Positions 26,294-34,267 are shown, numbered from the stretch's first letter. The stretch is DNA of 64,000 bases from Mycolicibacterium neworleansense (GCF_001245615.1 NZ_CWKH01000001.1:1240001-1304000), one strand, 5' to 3'. Numbers and translations: made by a program. The notes: generated by a model not told the origin, from the letters alone.

Positions 26294-27783
26294 CGAACAG
26301 ATCGGGTTTTCGTCGCAACCTTCTCGAACGCGAGATTCGGGTCGACCACGGGCCCGTTTCGTAGCATCGCCACGTCATGGAAGTAGTTCATCGACATCAC
26401 CCACGGGCCCGTGACGCCGCGGCGAGGCATCTGACCCAGAGCTCGCTGCACGTACCCTGCCGAGAAGTCCAGCAACGGAAGAGTTTCCATCTCCGGATCA
26501 GCGACCGGCCACACCATGTCATAGCCGTGACCGTCCATGTGGCTCAGCAGCCGGCAGAAGTGCTCGCACAACAGGTCGATCTTGAGCGTCCACGACGAGT
26601 TGGTGTAGCCGAACGCGAGCACGAAGTTGGGAACGCCGGACAACATCATGCCCTTGTAGGCCACGGTCTTCGATATGTCGACCGGATCACCGTCAACCGT
26701 AAGGGTCATCCCGCCGAGCAGCTGGATGTTCAATCCGGTTGCGGTGACGATGATGTCGGCGTCGAGCTCGCGGCCGGACTCCAGCAGGATGCCCTTCTCG
26801 GTGAACGTCGCGATGCGGTCGGTGACCACCGAAGCACCGCCGTCACCGAGCGCGGCGAACAGGTCACCGTCAGGCACTGCGCACAACCGCTGGTCCCACG
26901 GGTTGTAGTGGGGGCTGAAATGCTCGTCCACCGGATACCCCGCGGGCAGCTTGGCGGCGTTGATCCAGCGGATCACAGCCCGGGCCGCCGTCGGGTACTT
27001 CTGGCAGAACGTGTAGACCCCACGCTGTTTGAGGATGTTCTTACGCCGGGTCAGCGCGTAGCCACGCTTGTCGCCCAGCAGCCGCTTGGCGGTGTTGGCG
27101 AACTTGTCCTTGGCCGGCACCGGCATCACGTAGGTCGGTGAGCGCTGCAACATGGTGACGTGGGCCGCGGTCCCCGCCATCGCCGGGACCAGCGTGACCG
27201 CGGTGGCACCGCTGCCGATCACGACGACCTTCTTGTCGGTGTAGTCGAGATCCTCGGGCCAGTGCTGGGGGTGCACGATGCGTCCGGTGAACCGCTCCTG
27301 GCCTTCGAAGCGCGGGGTGTAACCCTGGTCGTAGCGGTAGTAGCCGCCCCCGCAGAACAACCAGCTCGCCGAGATCTGCACGAATTCGGGATCCGCGCCC
27401 TCACCGTCGGTCCGCTCGATGTCCACCGTCCAGCTCGCCTGCACCGAATCCCAGGCCGCGCCCAACACCTTGTGGTGGAACCGGATGTGGCCGTCGATGC
27501 CGTTCTCGGCGACGGTCTCACGCAGGTAGGCCAGGATCTTGTCGGCGGTGGCGATGGCATGCTCGTCGCGCCACGGCTTGAACTCGTAGCCGAAGGTGTG
27601 CAGGTCCGAATCCGACCGGATGCCCGGGTAGCGGAACAGGTCCCACGTGCCGCCGGTGGCGCCACGGGCCTCCAGGATCGCGTAGCTGCGGCCCGGATGT
27701 TCACGCTGCAGGTAATAGGCGGCACCGATGCCGGAGATGCCGGCGCCGATGATCAGCACGTCGAGGTGTTCGATATCAGTCAC
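26290..27783 (-). CDS. Flavin-containing (Baeyer-Villiger type) monooxygenase
   Basis: A 497-residue monooxygenase with the FAD site LIIGAGISGIGAAYYLQRE, GGTWDLFRYPGIRSDSDL, a BVMO-like fingerprint region around FTGRIVHPQHWPE and the NADPH site VVVIGSGATAVTLVPAMAG. It resembles the EthA/MymA group, which oxygenate ketones, thioethers or hydrophobic substrates with O2. I prefer GTG 27783 (TDIEHLDVLIIG) over GTG 27807. It follows the AurF-like gene by 73 bp and overlaps the lipoprotein gene, forming one operon. Confidence 0.88.
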   Translation of the reverse strand: MTDIEHLDVLIIGAGISGIGAAYYLQREHPGRSYAILEARGATGGTWDLFRYPGIRSDSDLHTFGYEFKPWRDEHAIATADKILAYLRETVAENGIDGHIRFHHKVLGAAWDSVQASWTVDIERTDGEGADPEFVQISASWLFCGGGYYRYDQGYTPRFEGQERFTGRIVHPQHWPEDLDYTDKKVVVIGSGATAVTLVPAMAGTAAHVTMLQRSPTYVMPVPAKDKFANTAKRLLGDKRGYALTRRKNILKQRGVYTFCQKYPTAARAVIRWINAAKLPAGYPVDEHFSPHYNPWDQRLCAVPDGDLFAALGDGGASVVTDRIATFTEKGILLESGRELDADIIVTATGLNIQLLGGMTLTVDGDPVDISKTVAYKGMMLSGVPNFVLAFGYTNSSWTLKIDLLCEHFCRLLSHMDGHGYDMVWPVADPEMETLPLLDFSAGYVQRALGQMPRRGVTGPWVMSMNYFHDVAMLRNGPVVDPNLAFEKVATKTRSVR

Positions 27784-27856
27784 AGCCAACCAAGCCTTTC
27801 GATGCACGGGTTTATCGATGCCGCAGTTCTTGTCGGGTCAGCGACGCTGCCGGCGG

Positions 27857-28873
27857 CTAGACGACGGAAAGCAGATGCTGACGTTGCGGTTCGCTGCGGT
27901 AGCGGCTCGGGGGCCCGTCGATCTTGCAGATCCGCCACATCAGCTTGGCGATCGGGTTCATCAGGCCGGTGTCGTGGCACAGCATGCGGACATCGCCGAA
28001 CATGTCCCGCAGGATCTTGCGCGACTCGGGCGAACCGAAGAACAGGTCCTTGCGCACCGAGCGCGGGATGTCGAACTCCTTCCAGAACGCGCGCGGCGGC
28101 ACGATGATCGCCGAGCACAGGATGCGCATGGTCAGCGGCACGAACAGCGACAGCAGCAGGCGCTGGTGGAAGCGAAGATTCGGCACCCGCTTGTGCAGGT
28201 ACTGGTGCGCGAAGGACATGTGACGGGCCTCCTCGGCGACGTGAATCGCCATGACCCGCTCCATGATCGGATGCAGGGCCTTGCCCTCGCGCAGCACGTT
28301 CTTCTGCGTGTGGTCGATGGGCTCCTCGCCGGCGAGCACACCGAAGAAGAACGGGATCGGCAGCGGGCCCGCGGTCAACGGGATCAGCGGCTGCATCCAC
28401 TTGAGCAGCCGCGGCATACCCGGCACGTCCATCCCGATCCGATTCACCATCTCCTGGAACATCAGATTGTGGTTGCACTCCTCAATGGATTCGTGCAGGC
28501 AGTACCGGTACTCCGGCGAGCCGTTGGGCACCCAGAACGAGTACTCCATCAGGCCGCGGATCAGGATGTTCTCGAACTGCTCACCAACCTTGGCGACATT
28601 GGCCTGGCGCCACATGCCGATCTCGATCTGCCGCTCCACCGGCTGCGCCTGGTACCACGCATGAGCGCCGATCGGGTCCGATTCGGGCAGGATCCAGCGC
28701 GGATCGTCTGCTTTGACAGCGAAAGCTGGTGTGTCCCACTCGATGTCCTTGTACGGGTTGAAGCTGCGACGCACCGACCCCTCCGACAGGGTCGCGAGCA
28801 TATCGGCGTACTGCATGTCGTCGCTGACGTCCATGTTCTTGCGCCAACGCCTGATCATCCTGGTCCGAGCCAT
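27857..28873 (-). CDS. AurF-like diiron oxygenase (copy 1)
   Basis: A 338-residue member of the AurF/PF11583-type diiron family. Carboxylate/His motifs for two irons: LHESIEECNHNLMFQEM, EEPIDHTQKN and HVAEEARHMSFAHQYL. AurF proper oxidises an arylamine to a nitroarene with O2. Mycobacterial homologues have no assigned substrate. The start ATG 28873 has GGGGAGG upstream. A perfect palindromic DosR-like box sits 80 bp upstream, heading an operon of this gene, a monooxygenase and a lipoprotein. A same-length paralogue is at 34268. Confidence 0.85.
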   Translation of the reverse strand: MARTRMIRRWRKNMDVSDDMQYADMLATLSEGSVRRSFNPYKDIEWDTPAFAVKADDPRWILPESDPIGAHAWYQAQPVERQIEIGMWRQANVAKVGEQFENILIRGLMEYSFWVPNGSPEYRYCLHESIEECNHNLMFQEMVNRIGMDVPGMPRLLKWMQPLIPLTAGPLPIPFFFGVLAGEEPIDHTQKNVLREGKALHPIMERVMAIHVAEEARHMSFAHQYLHKRVPNLRFHQRLLLSLFVPLTMRILCSAIIVPPRAFWKEFDIPRSVRKDLFFGSPESRKILRDMFGDVRMLCHDTGLMNPIAKLMWRICKIDGPPSRYRSEPQRQHLLSVV

Positions 28874-28950
28874 TGTCCAACCTCCCCTTCGGGGTTTACA
28901 TACACCCGCTTCGTGTACACAAACGGTACCGGCGGTATCCCCATCTGCGG

Positions 28951-28970
28951 ATAGGGCCAAAAGGCCCTAT
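28951..28970 (-). promoter_or_regulatory. DosR-like box of the aurF operon
   Basis: ATAGGGCC-N4-GGCCCTAT, arms of 8 bp around AAAA; core GGGCCAAAAGGCCC (28954-28967). On the minus strand TACCGT begins 39 nt from the first base of the core, toward the aurF-like gene. Confidence 0.8.
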
Positions 28971-29332
28971 TGGTATGGACGAGAGGCGGCGGCGGTTCAA
29001 TGCCAGGTGAAGGATTCACAGCGCTCCGGCGGACACCCCGCAGTTGGCCGCTAGCCACCCTGGGCACCCCCGGGTTGGGTCTATCCCAGAACTACGGCTA
29101 GACAACAAAATTCAGCAGGGACGAAGGCCCGTAACGATTTTGCGGTCCGTTGTTGTGATTCGAGACGCCCGTTCACCGAACAGGTCGTCGACGTTGAGGA
29201 CCAAGGACTCTTCACCTCGTCCAGCCGGGTACTCCAATCTGGATGACGAGCCGGCCGGGAACGGGGACAACGGCGAGCAGCGTGGGCGTCATCGCTAAGT
29301 CCGCCAGCCAAATCGATATCAAGGAGTATCTA
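28971..29332. promoter_or_regulatory. Upstream region of the universal stress gene with a DosR-like box
   Basis: Core GGGACGAAGGCCCG (29118-29131) has one perfect half and a shifted second half. It lies about 200 bp before the USP start. No clear -10 was found at the usual spacing. No other gene is supported in this stretch. Confidence 0.6.
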
Positions 29333-30265
29333 TTGCCCTGGATCGCAAGCGCGGTTGAGAGTACCGCCAACGTTCTTGTCGGCATTGACGGATCGATGTC
29401 TGCCCTCGAAGCAGCCGCATGGGCGGCACGGGAGGCAGAACGACGGAGGATCCCGCTGCGGCTGGTACACATCGTCGATCCTGGTGAAGCAGAGATCGAA
29501 CTAGGTCCTTGGTCGCAGCACAGGGTACTGAAGTACCTGGAATCCAGGGCCGTTGACTTTCTGGCCGAGGCTCGGCAGAAGGTAGGTGTGGCATGTCCGG
29601 AGGCAGCAGTTGAGACCACATGCATCACAGGCCGACCTCTGCCGACGCTGATTGCGTTGTCGCGAGAGGCGCTGCTGACGGTTGTGGGATCGAGCCGCGC
29701 CGATCCCCGGGGCGTCGTCCATGCCGGGTCGGTAGCGGTATCCGTGAGCGCTCACGGGTACGGTCCAGTGGTCGTTGTGCGCGGCACAGAGGACGATTCC
29801 CGAGAGCAACAGCGGCAGACGGTCGTAGTCGGTATCGACAGTTCCAACGCCGCCGAGAACGCAGCCCAGTGGGCTTTCGAGGAAGCGGCTCTGCGCGGCG
29901 CTGATCTCACGGCCGTCTTCAGCTGTGGTGAACTGCCCGGTAGCCTCACGGATCGGGCATCCGATCACCAATGGTGGCTGGAATATCAAGCCCGTCAGAA
30001 ACAATCGCTGGTTGAGCGCATCGGGCAGTGGACCGAACGGTATCCCGAGGTTGTCGCCAATTGCGAAGTAGCAACTGGCCGGCCGGCGTGGGCGTTGATG
30101 CGTTGGGCGCACGATGCGAAACTGGTCGTCGTTGGCAGTCGCGGCCGAAGTGAATTTGTGGGTTCCGTCCTGGGATCGACCAGCCACACCCTCGTTCATC
30201 ATGCACCGTGTCCGGTGATGATCGTGCCGTCGAGCGCCTCCTCGAACCGCAGTGGTCAGCCATAG
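29333..30265 (+). CDS. Tandem universal stress protein
   Basis: A 310-residue protein with two USP domains (about 10-155 and 165-305). Each begins with a VxVGIDxS strand (NVLVGIDGSMSALEA, TVVVGIDSSNAAENA). The second ends with the ATP-binding motif VVVGSRGRSEFVGSVLGSTS; the first has a degraded version (VVGSSRADPRGVVHAGSVA). It resembles the DosR-regulated Rv2623/Rv2005c group that binds ATP and slows growth. TTG 29333 is preferred, with AAGGAG 6 nt upstream. Confidence 0.9.
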   Translation: MPWIASAVESTANVLVGIDGSMSALEAAAWAAREAERRRIPLRLVHIVDPGEAEIELGPWSQHRVLKYLESRAVDFLAEARQKVGVACPEAAVETTCITGRPLPTLIALSREALLTVVGSSRADPRGVVHAGSVAVSVSAHGYGPVVVVRGTEDDSREQQRQTVVVGIDSSNAAENAAQWAFEEAALRGADLTAVFSCGELPGSLTDRASDHQWWLEYQARQKQSLVERIGQWTERYPEVVANCEVATGRPAWALMRWAHDAKLVVVGSRGRSEFVGSVLGSTSHTLVHHAPCPVMIVPSSASSNRSGQP

Positions 30266-30301
30266 ACCCAGATGTCACCGATCATGCGGCCTCAGATGCG
30301 A

Positions 30302-30439
30302 TTACCTCTCCCCTGTTGTCGCCTGCGTTCGCACGCCTTGAACGCTGTTGTGGTCAGCATCAGTGCACCGCCCGAAGATGCCGAGCAGCGCCACTATCAG
30401 TAGCAACCACACCCACATCGGTGCGCGGTATTGAGCCAT
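30302..30439 (-). CDS. 45-residue membrane protein, DosR-linked
   Basis: A small protein, MAQYRAPMWVWLLLIVALLG followed by IFGRCTDADHNSVQG, with one membrane helix and a cysteine just after it. ATG 30439 has GAGAGG 8 nt upstream. A good DosR core (30500-30513) and a hexamer CAAACT exactly 38 nt from it would start transcription about 24 nt before the ATG. That regulatory fit makes this short frame credible. Function unknown. Confidence 0.6.
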   Translation of the reverse strand: MAQYRAPMWVWLLLIVALLGIFGRCTDADHNSVQGVRTQATTGER

Positions 30440-30469
30440 CACACAGGCCTCTCGATCTCGGGAGAGCCC

Positions 30470-30513
30470 AGTTTGGCCTAGTCCAGTGGCATGTCGAAAG
30501 GGCCACAAGACCC
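30470..30513 (-). promoter_or_regulatory. DosR box and -10 for the small membrane protein
   Basis: Core GGGCCACAAGACCC (30500-30513). On the minus strand CAAACT (30475-30470) starts 38 nt from the first base of the core. Confidence 0.7.
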
Positions 30514-30594
30514 TAGATCCGCCTACTACAGCTGTGAATGCAGGCGGGCCGTTGGTTCGTCGAGGAGTCCATCGCATCGGCGATGGTCGGCTTA

Positions 30595-30638
30595 GGGCCG
30601 AAAGTCCCTACATGAGTACCTCGCCCGTGAATTATCTT
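30595..30638 (+). promoter_or_regulatory. DosR box and -10 of putative small RNA A
   Basis: Core GGGCCGAAAGTCCC (30595-30608) and TATCTT (30633-30638), 38 nt from core start to -10 start. No protein gene follows. Confidence 0.75.
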
Positions 30639-30644
30639 GGCGAT

Positions 30645-30762
30645 GCTGCGGTTCCAATTGGTCAAGGGGGCACGACTGGGCCGAGGATCCGTTGTCCTCG
30701 ACCTCCCTAGCAGTCGGTCGTGCTGCCGCAGCCGCCCCGCTGAACTTCCGCAGCGGGGCGTC
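30645..30762 (+). ncRNA. Putative DosR-driven small RNA A
   Basis: A predicted transcript of about 118 nt would begin about 7 nt after the TATCTT hexamer and end at a perfect 10-bp hairpin (CGCCCCGCTG, 8-nt loop, CAGCGGGGCG; 30733-30760). No credible protein is encoded. A second locus at 32427-32622 has the same order with the same box-to--10 spacing and almost the same hairpin stem. M. tuberculosis has a DosR-regulated sRNA (DrrS/MTS1338) in its dormancy region, which makes such an RNA plausible. I cannot say whether it is homologous. Confidence 0.5.
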
Positions 30763-30796
30763 CCCTGCCTTGGGCGATCGCTGCCGAGAACAAAAG

Positions 30797-30843
30797 TAGG
30801 GTCGAGAGACCCTAGGAGGGGCGGACCCATTCCGTCTAGCGTA
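30797..30843 (+). promoter_or_regulatory. Palindromic DosR-like box with -10
   Basis: TAGGGTC-N4-GACCCTA (30797-30814), core GGGTCGAGAGACCC; TAGCGT (30838-30843) begins 39 nt from the core start. It points toward the STAS operon 300 bp away, or to a further untranslated RNA. Confidence 0.5.
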
Positions 30844-31036
30844 GCTATTGCTGCGGGCGTGGCGGGCCACTTTGCTCACGTGGGCGTGCATCAAGGGCAG
30901 GTCCGCTACGTCCGCGGCTCGATCATGCCCAGGCGACCGTCATCCTGCACCGTGGCAGCGCGACCACGGCGTTACCCCTGCTGACGTCAAACATGTTGCC
31001 GCATTGTCAATCCCACGACCCGACCTCACTGAGTGT

Positions 31037-31079
31037 GGGACCTTCGCCTCTATTGCCGGAGGTCCTGTCGACGTACACA
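31037..31079 (+). promoter_or_regulatory. DosR-like box upstream of the STAS operon
   Basis: Core GGGACCTTCGCCTC (31037-31050) has a perfect left half and a weaker right half. TACACA (31074-31079) begins 37 nt from the core start. It would give a leader of about 60 nt before the STAS gene. Confidence 0.55.
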
Positions 31080-31145
31080 GAAGGGGTTGCGCAACCGAGG
31101 GTTGCGTCACAGAACAACAGACCGAAACACAGGGAAGGTCCGGAG

Positions 31146-31541
31146 ATGACGAGTAGGCCAGGCCCGGCAACCAACGGCGACAGGCCCTCCTCCGACTGCA
31201 CGATCACCGAAGAACGCCGCGGTGACATCAGCATCATCTCAGTTGCGGGAACTCTCGACGCTCTGACACTTCATCAGCTGGAAGCGGCGATGACCTGGCC
31301 GGCGACCAACACGCCCAAAGCCGTGGTTGTGGATCTCAGCGAGGTGGATTTTCTCGCCTCAGCCGGGATGGGGCTGCTCGTGTCCACACACAACGCCCTC
31401 GCCCCGGCGGTTCGGTTCGCTGTTGTGGCCAGCGGGCCGGCCACCGGGCGCCCGCTGGCCCTCGTTGGTATCACCAACATTATCGACGTGTATGCCACGC
31501 TTGCCGAGGCGCTCGTCGCCGTGGCGGAGCAGGTAGATTGA
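31146..31541 (+). CDS. STAS-domain anti-anti-sigma factor
   Basis: A 131-residue protein with a STAS domain over about 20-130. The phosphorylatable site is in VVVDLSEVDFLASAGMGLLV (the S of SAGMG). The N-terminal tail is short and polar. Such proteins, when unphosphorylated, bind an RsbW-type anti-sigma kinase and free a sigma factor. The kinase partner is the next gene, overlapping by 4 bp. A GGAAGGTCCGGAG stretch precedes ATG 31146. DosR-like boxes upstream suggest hypoxic control of a partner switch. Confidence 0.88.
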   Translation: MTSRPGPATNGDRPSSDCTITEERRGDISIISVAGTLDALTLHQLEAAMTWPATNTPKAVVVDLSEVDFLASAGMGLLVSTHNALAPAVRFAVVASGPATGRPLALVGITNIIDVYATLAEALVAVAEQVD

Positions 31542-32044
31542 CCGGGATAGATGGACGGGTCGATGTCACGGATGCCGTTGGGGCCGGGTGCTTTCGCAGG
31601 ATTGGCATCCCCGCGACGCTGACGCACGTCGCACAACTGCGCTTCGAGTTCTCGGACTGGCTATGCAGAAACTTCGCATTGGCTCCGCAGAAGGCCAGCG
31701 ATATCGTGCTCGCGGTACACGAAGCCTTGGCCAACGCCGCCGAGTTCGCATACATCACCAACGCGCAACATGGCGTGATGCATCTGCGGGCCGACTATAA
31801 CCAGCCGGAGACTCTCACCGTCACGATCGCCGACGAAGGTCGTTGGCGTATAAGAGACCCCGCGACGGAACAGGACCCTACCCGTGGTCGTGGGATCTCA
31901 TTGATGCGTGCACTTGCAGACCGTGCGGTGGTTGAGTCTGCGCCATCCGGCACCCAGGTTCGGTTGCAGTGGAACCACATCCGGGCAATCCCCCAGACGG
32001 AGGTTGATGCCTGGCAAACGAGTGATGGACCTCGGACTCACTGA
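31538..32044 (+). CDS. RsbW-type anti-sigma factor kinase
   Basis: A 168-residue GHKL/HATPase protein. The N-box is DIVLAVHEALANAAEFAY, and the G-boxes are VTIADEGRWR and TRGRGISLMRALADRAVVES. It should phosphorylate the STAS protein encoded just upstream and bind a SigF/SigB-like sigma factor, which is not in the window. The TTG start overlaps the STAS stop (TTGA). Its own C-terminus abuts the next small gene. Confidence 0.87.
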   Translation: MTGIDGRVDVTDAVGAGCFRRIGIPATLTHVAQLRFEFSDWLCRNFALAPQKASDIVLAVHEALANAAEFAYITNAQHGVMHLRADYNQPETLTVTIADEGRWRIRDPATEQDPTRGRGISLMRALADRAVVESAPSGTQVRLQWNHIRAIPQTEVDAWQTSDGPRTH

Positions 32045-32383
32045 GTGGCGGCCCGCCGGGGTCGAATGGTCAAGTGCCGCGTCATCTCGGTCCCCGCGCG
32101 ACGCGAAGGACAGCATTTGGGGCGTCTGGCTGAGTTGACGGATACTAGTTGGGTGACAGCCCGCGATCCGAGGAGAACCATCCTGCAGCGCTTCCCGGTG
32201 CAGGGCAGGTTCAAAGACCGCCGCGTCATCGTGCGCTTCTTGGGAAACCCCAGCGCCACGTTCGCCGGGAGAATCGTGCGGTTCGACGTCGCAGATCCAT
32301 TCGTGACCATCATCAAGCTCGACGACGGGCGGTACGTGCTGGCTACCGAATGTCTCTACTCCCTCGAGCAACCGACGATCTGA
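32045..32383 (+). CDS. Hypothetical protein in the STAS/anti-sigma operon
   Basis: A 112-residue basic protein, beta-rich by eye (RFKDRRVIVRFLGNPSATFA, then GRIVRFDVADPFVTIIKLDDG). GTG 32045 starts immediately after the anti-sigma stop; ATG 32066 is an alternative. I recognise no family. Co-transcription suggests a third member of the partner switch or a small RNA-binding (SH3/Sm-like) protein, but that is only a guess from shape and context. Confidence 0.6.
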   Translation: MAARRGRMVKCRVISVPARREGQHLGRLAELTDTSWVTARDPRRTILQRFPVQGRFKDRRVIVRFLGNPSATFAGRIVRFDVADPFVTIIKLDDGRYVLATECLYSLEQPTI

Positions 32384-32426
32384 CGACGGAATCCCCTACG
32401 GCAGGGAAACATTGGTCCACCGAGAT
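32384..32426. other. Short gap before the DosR box of putative small RNA B
   Basis: Forty-three bases after the operon stop with no recognisable signal. Confidence 0.3.
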
Positions 32427-32470
32427 AGGACTTTTGGCCCTGCTGAACACCATTCTTCCCGACCTATCAT
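32427..32470 (+). promoter_or_regulatory. DosR box and -10 of putative small RNA B
   Basis: Core AGGACTTTTGGCCC (32427-32440) and TATCAT (32465-32470), again exactly 38 nt apart from start to start. Confidence 0.7.
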
Positions 32471-32476
32471 CAAGGC

Positions 32477-32622
32477 AGGGGCTACTCAACGATCCACAGC
32501 TCAACTTAGGGGCACAGGATGGTGGACAGCACAAACACATTCAGCCTTTTCGTTGCCGACGACGGCTCAGCGGGGGCCGCAGTCTCGCCATGGGAACGCC
32601 CCGCTGGGAATCCAGCGGGGCG
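32477..32622 (+). ncRNA. Putative DosR-driven small RNA B
   Basis: A predicted transcript of about 146 nt ends at a perfect 11-bp hairpin (CGCCCCGCTGG, loop GAAT, CCAGCGGGGCG; 32597-32622). The stem repeats that of putative RNA A. A 55-residue frame from ATG 32519 (MVDSTNTFSLFVADDGS) crosses the hairpin, has only a weak ribosome binding site and an arginine-rich, unlikely C-terminus, so I favour an untranslated RNA, though a short mRNA is not excluded. Confidence 0.45.
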
Positions 32623-32754
32623 GCTGCGACCACGGTGCGAAAGCACCGCACCCGACACGGCGAAGTCGCAGCGACACCGAGCGTAGGCAGGCGAACGTCG
32701 TTCTGGTAGAGCCTTTCGGCCCTATCGCTGTGGACGGTCCTGAGGCGGTGGCAG

Positions 32755-33288
32755 CTAGGCATAGCGGGTTTCATTGACGAATCGGTCGATGATCTCCCTC
32801 GCGGCAGCCGTGTGCTTGTGAGCCTGCTCCATGTCGGTATCGAACTCGGCCCGATAGCTGACAATGGCGCCGCCAATTGTCGACAGACAGATATGCGCTG
32901 CGTCATGTGCGTCGTCCGCAGCGGCGGTCAGTTCGGCGGTCAGCCTCACATCAGGTGTGGGAAGCTGGGCAGCAACGTCTACGGCAGCCACGTCATGCAT
33001 CCGCTCGCACGCTGCCTCCAGCGCCGCAACGTCCGCCTGCTGTAACGCTTCCTGCGAATCATCCAGGGCGCTCTGAAAGGTGATGAAGTCCGTGCGACTG
33101 GCGATCCACCACTCGCGTATCGCGGCGTCTATTGACACACCCTGAACGGATCGCAGGTCCCCCCGTTCACGCACCCAGGCCGGGACCGTAATCGCCAGAG
33201 CAACAGTGACAACTCCTATTAGACCCAGCACCAGAATATTCCGGGTAGATAACCAATCCGACCGAACAGCGTCACGTTCGTTCGCCAC
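32755..33288 (-). CDS. Single-pass membrane protein of unknown function
   Basis: A 177-residue protein: short cytosolic start, one helix (NILVLGLIGVVTVALAITVP), then an alpha-helical, acidic extracytoplasmic region (QSALDDSQEALQQADVAALE and on to EIIDRFVNETRYA). I recognise no named family. The start GTG 33288 has GGAG upstream. A DosR box with a -10 at the canonical spacing lies just upstream, so it is probably hypoxia-induced. Confidence 0.7.
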   Translation of the reverse strand: MANERDAVRSDWLSTRNILVLGLIGVVTVALAITVPAWVRERGDLRSVQGVSIDAAIREWWIASRTDFITFQSALDDSQEALQQADVAALEAACERMHDVAAVDVAAQLPTPDVRLTAELTAAADDAHDAAHICLSTIGGAIVSYRAEFDTDMEQAHKHTAAAREIIDRFVNETRYA

Positions 33289-33294
33289 AACTCC

Positions 33295-33338
33295 AGTGTC
33301 AGCGTGTGAGTTGTTCTGCGTCTAGGGGCTTTTGGCCC
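33295..33338 (-). promoter_or_regulatory. DosR box and -10 for the 33288 membrane gene
   Basis: Core GGGGCTTTTGGCCC (33325-33338); GACACT (33300-33295 on the minus strand) begins 38 nt from the first base of the core. Confidence 0.65.
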
Positions 33339-33523
33339 TCCTGGCAGAACTTCGGCAGTGTGCGGCAGTACGCCGAGCTCTCGGGGCTTTTGAACTTCTA
33401 ACGAGGTGTCAAAGTGATTCTCCCCCTTATTGTTTCCTATCGCGTGTCGATGTGGGCTTCTCCTCGACAACCAGTCTGGAACGCCTGGAGTTACCCGAAT
33501 ACCCGACGGCTGAATGTCGACTG

Positions 33524-33566
33524 AGGACTTTCGACCATAGCCATGGCACTCTGCCGCCGGTAGGTT
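33524..33566 (+). promoter_or_regulatory. DosR-like box and -10 for the VKOR gene
   Basis: Core AGGACTTTCGACCA (33524-33537) and TAGGTT (33561-33566), 37 nt apart. A weaker half-site (GGGGCTTTTG) lies upstream at 33383. The promoter would give a leader of about 30 nt before ATG 33603. Confidence 0.55.
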
Positions 33567-33602
33567 CTGCCTCCTGCATGAACGGGCTTCAGAAGGAGTT
33601 GT

Positions 33603-34226
33603 ATGCACACGGAAGCAGCTACGGGTGGATCGGCTCAGACCGACAAGTTCCCGGACGTGCCTATCAGCAAGACCAGCGCGTTCTGGGTGCTGATCGCCGG
33701 GATTCTGGGCCTCGCGGCAGCGATGGCGTTGACCGTCGAAAGGATCGAGCTGCTGATCGACCCGTCCTACACGCCCTCGTGCAGCATCAACCCGGTGTTC
33801 TCTTGTGGCTCTGTGATGGTCACTTGGCAGGCATCAGTGCTCGGATTCGCCAACTCGCTGATCGGCGTGGTCGCATTCACCGTTACCGTCGTCACGGGTG
33901 TGCTCGCCGTCGGAGGAGTTCGGTTGCCCCGCTGGTACTGGGCGGGTCTGGCCGCAGGGACGGTCTTGGGGGCAATGTTCGTGCACTGGTTGATCTTTCA
34001 GAGCCTGTACCGCGTCGGAGCACTTTGCCCCTACTGCATGGTGGTCTGGTCGGTGACAATCCCGCTGCTGGTGGTGGTGTGTTCGATCGCGCTGCAACCG
34101 CTACGCCACAACGCGCCGGTCCGGGCGATCTACGGGTGGCGCTGGTCGATCGTGGCGCTCTGGTTCACGGCTATGGCGCTGTCGGTCTTGGTGCGGTTCT
34201 GGGACTACTGGTCAACACTGCTGTAG
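33603..34226 (+). CDS. Vitamin K epoxide reductase (VKOR) family protein
   Basis: A 207-residue four- or five-helix membrane protein. The catalytic CxxC is LCPYCMVVW (about residue 142), and the partner cysteine pair lies in the loop PSCSINPVFSCGSVMV. VKOR reoxidises DsbA-like proteins, passing electrons to menaquinone for disulfide formation outside the membrane. No DsbA-like gene is adjacent, and this may be a second VKOR. AGAAGGAG precedes ATG 33603. A DosR-like promoter lies upstream. Confidence 0.88.
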   Translation: MHTEAATGGSAQTDKFPDVPISKTSAFWVLIAGILGLAAAMALTVERIELLIDPSYTPSCSINPVFSCGSVMVTWQASVLGFANSLIGVVAFTVTVVTGVLAVGGVRLPRWYWAGLAAGTVLGAMFVHWLIFQSLYRVGALCPYCMVVWSVTIPLLVVVCSIALQPLRHNAPVRAIYGWRWSIVALWFTAMALSVLVRFWDYWSTLL

Positions 34227-34267
34227 CCGCCCGGCGACTTCGTCACGGAATAGCCCAGGCAGGATGC

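Noticed and set aside
30637..30984. 115-residue frame across putative RNA A
   Set aside because: It runs through the GC-rich hairpin and a second DosR-like box, has no ribosome binding site and an Arg/Ser/Pro-rich composition.
32709..32722. GAGCCTTTCGGCCC as another DosR box
   Set aside because: Only one half is good, there is no -10 at 37-39 nt on either strand, and it lies between gene ends.
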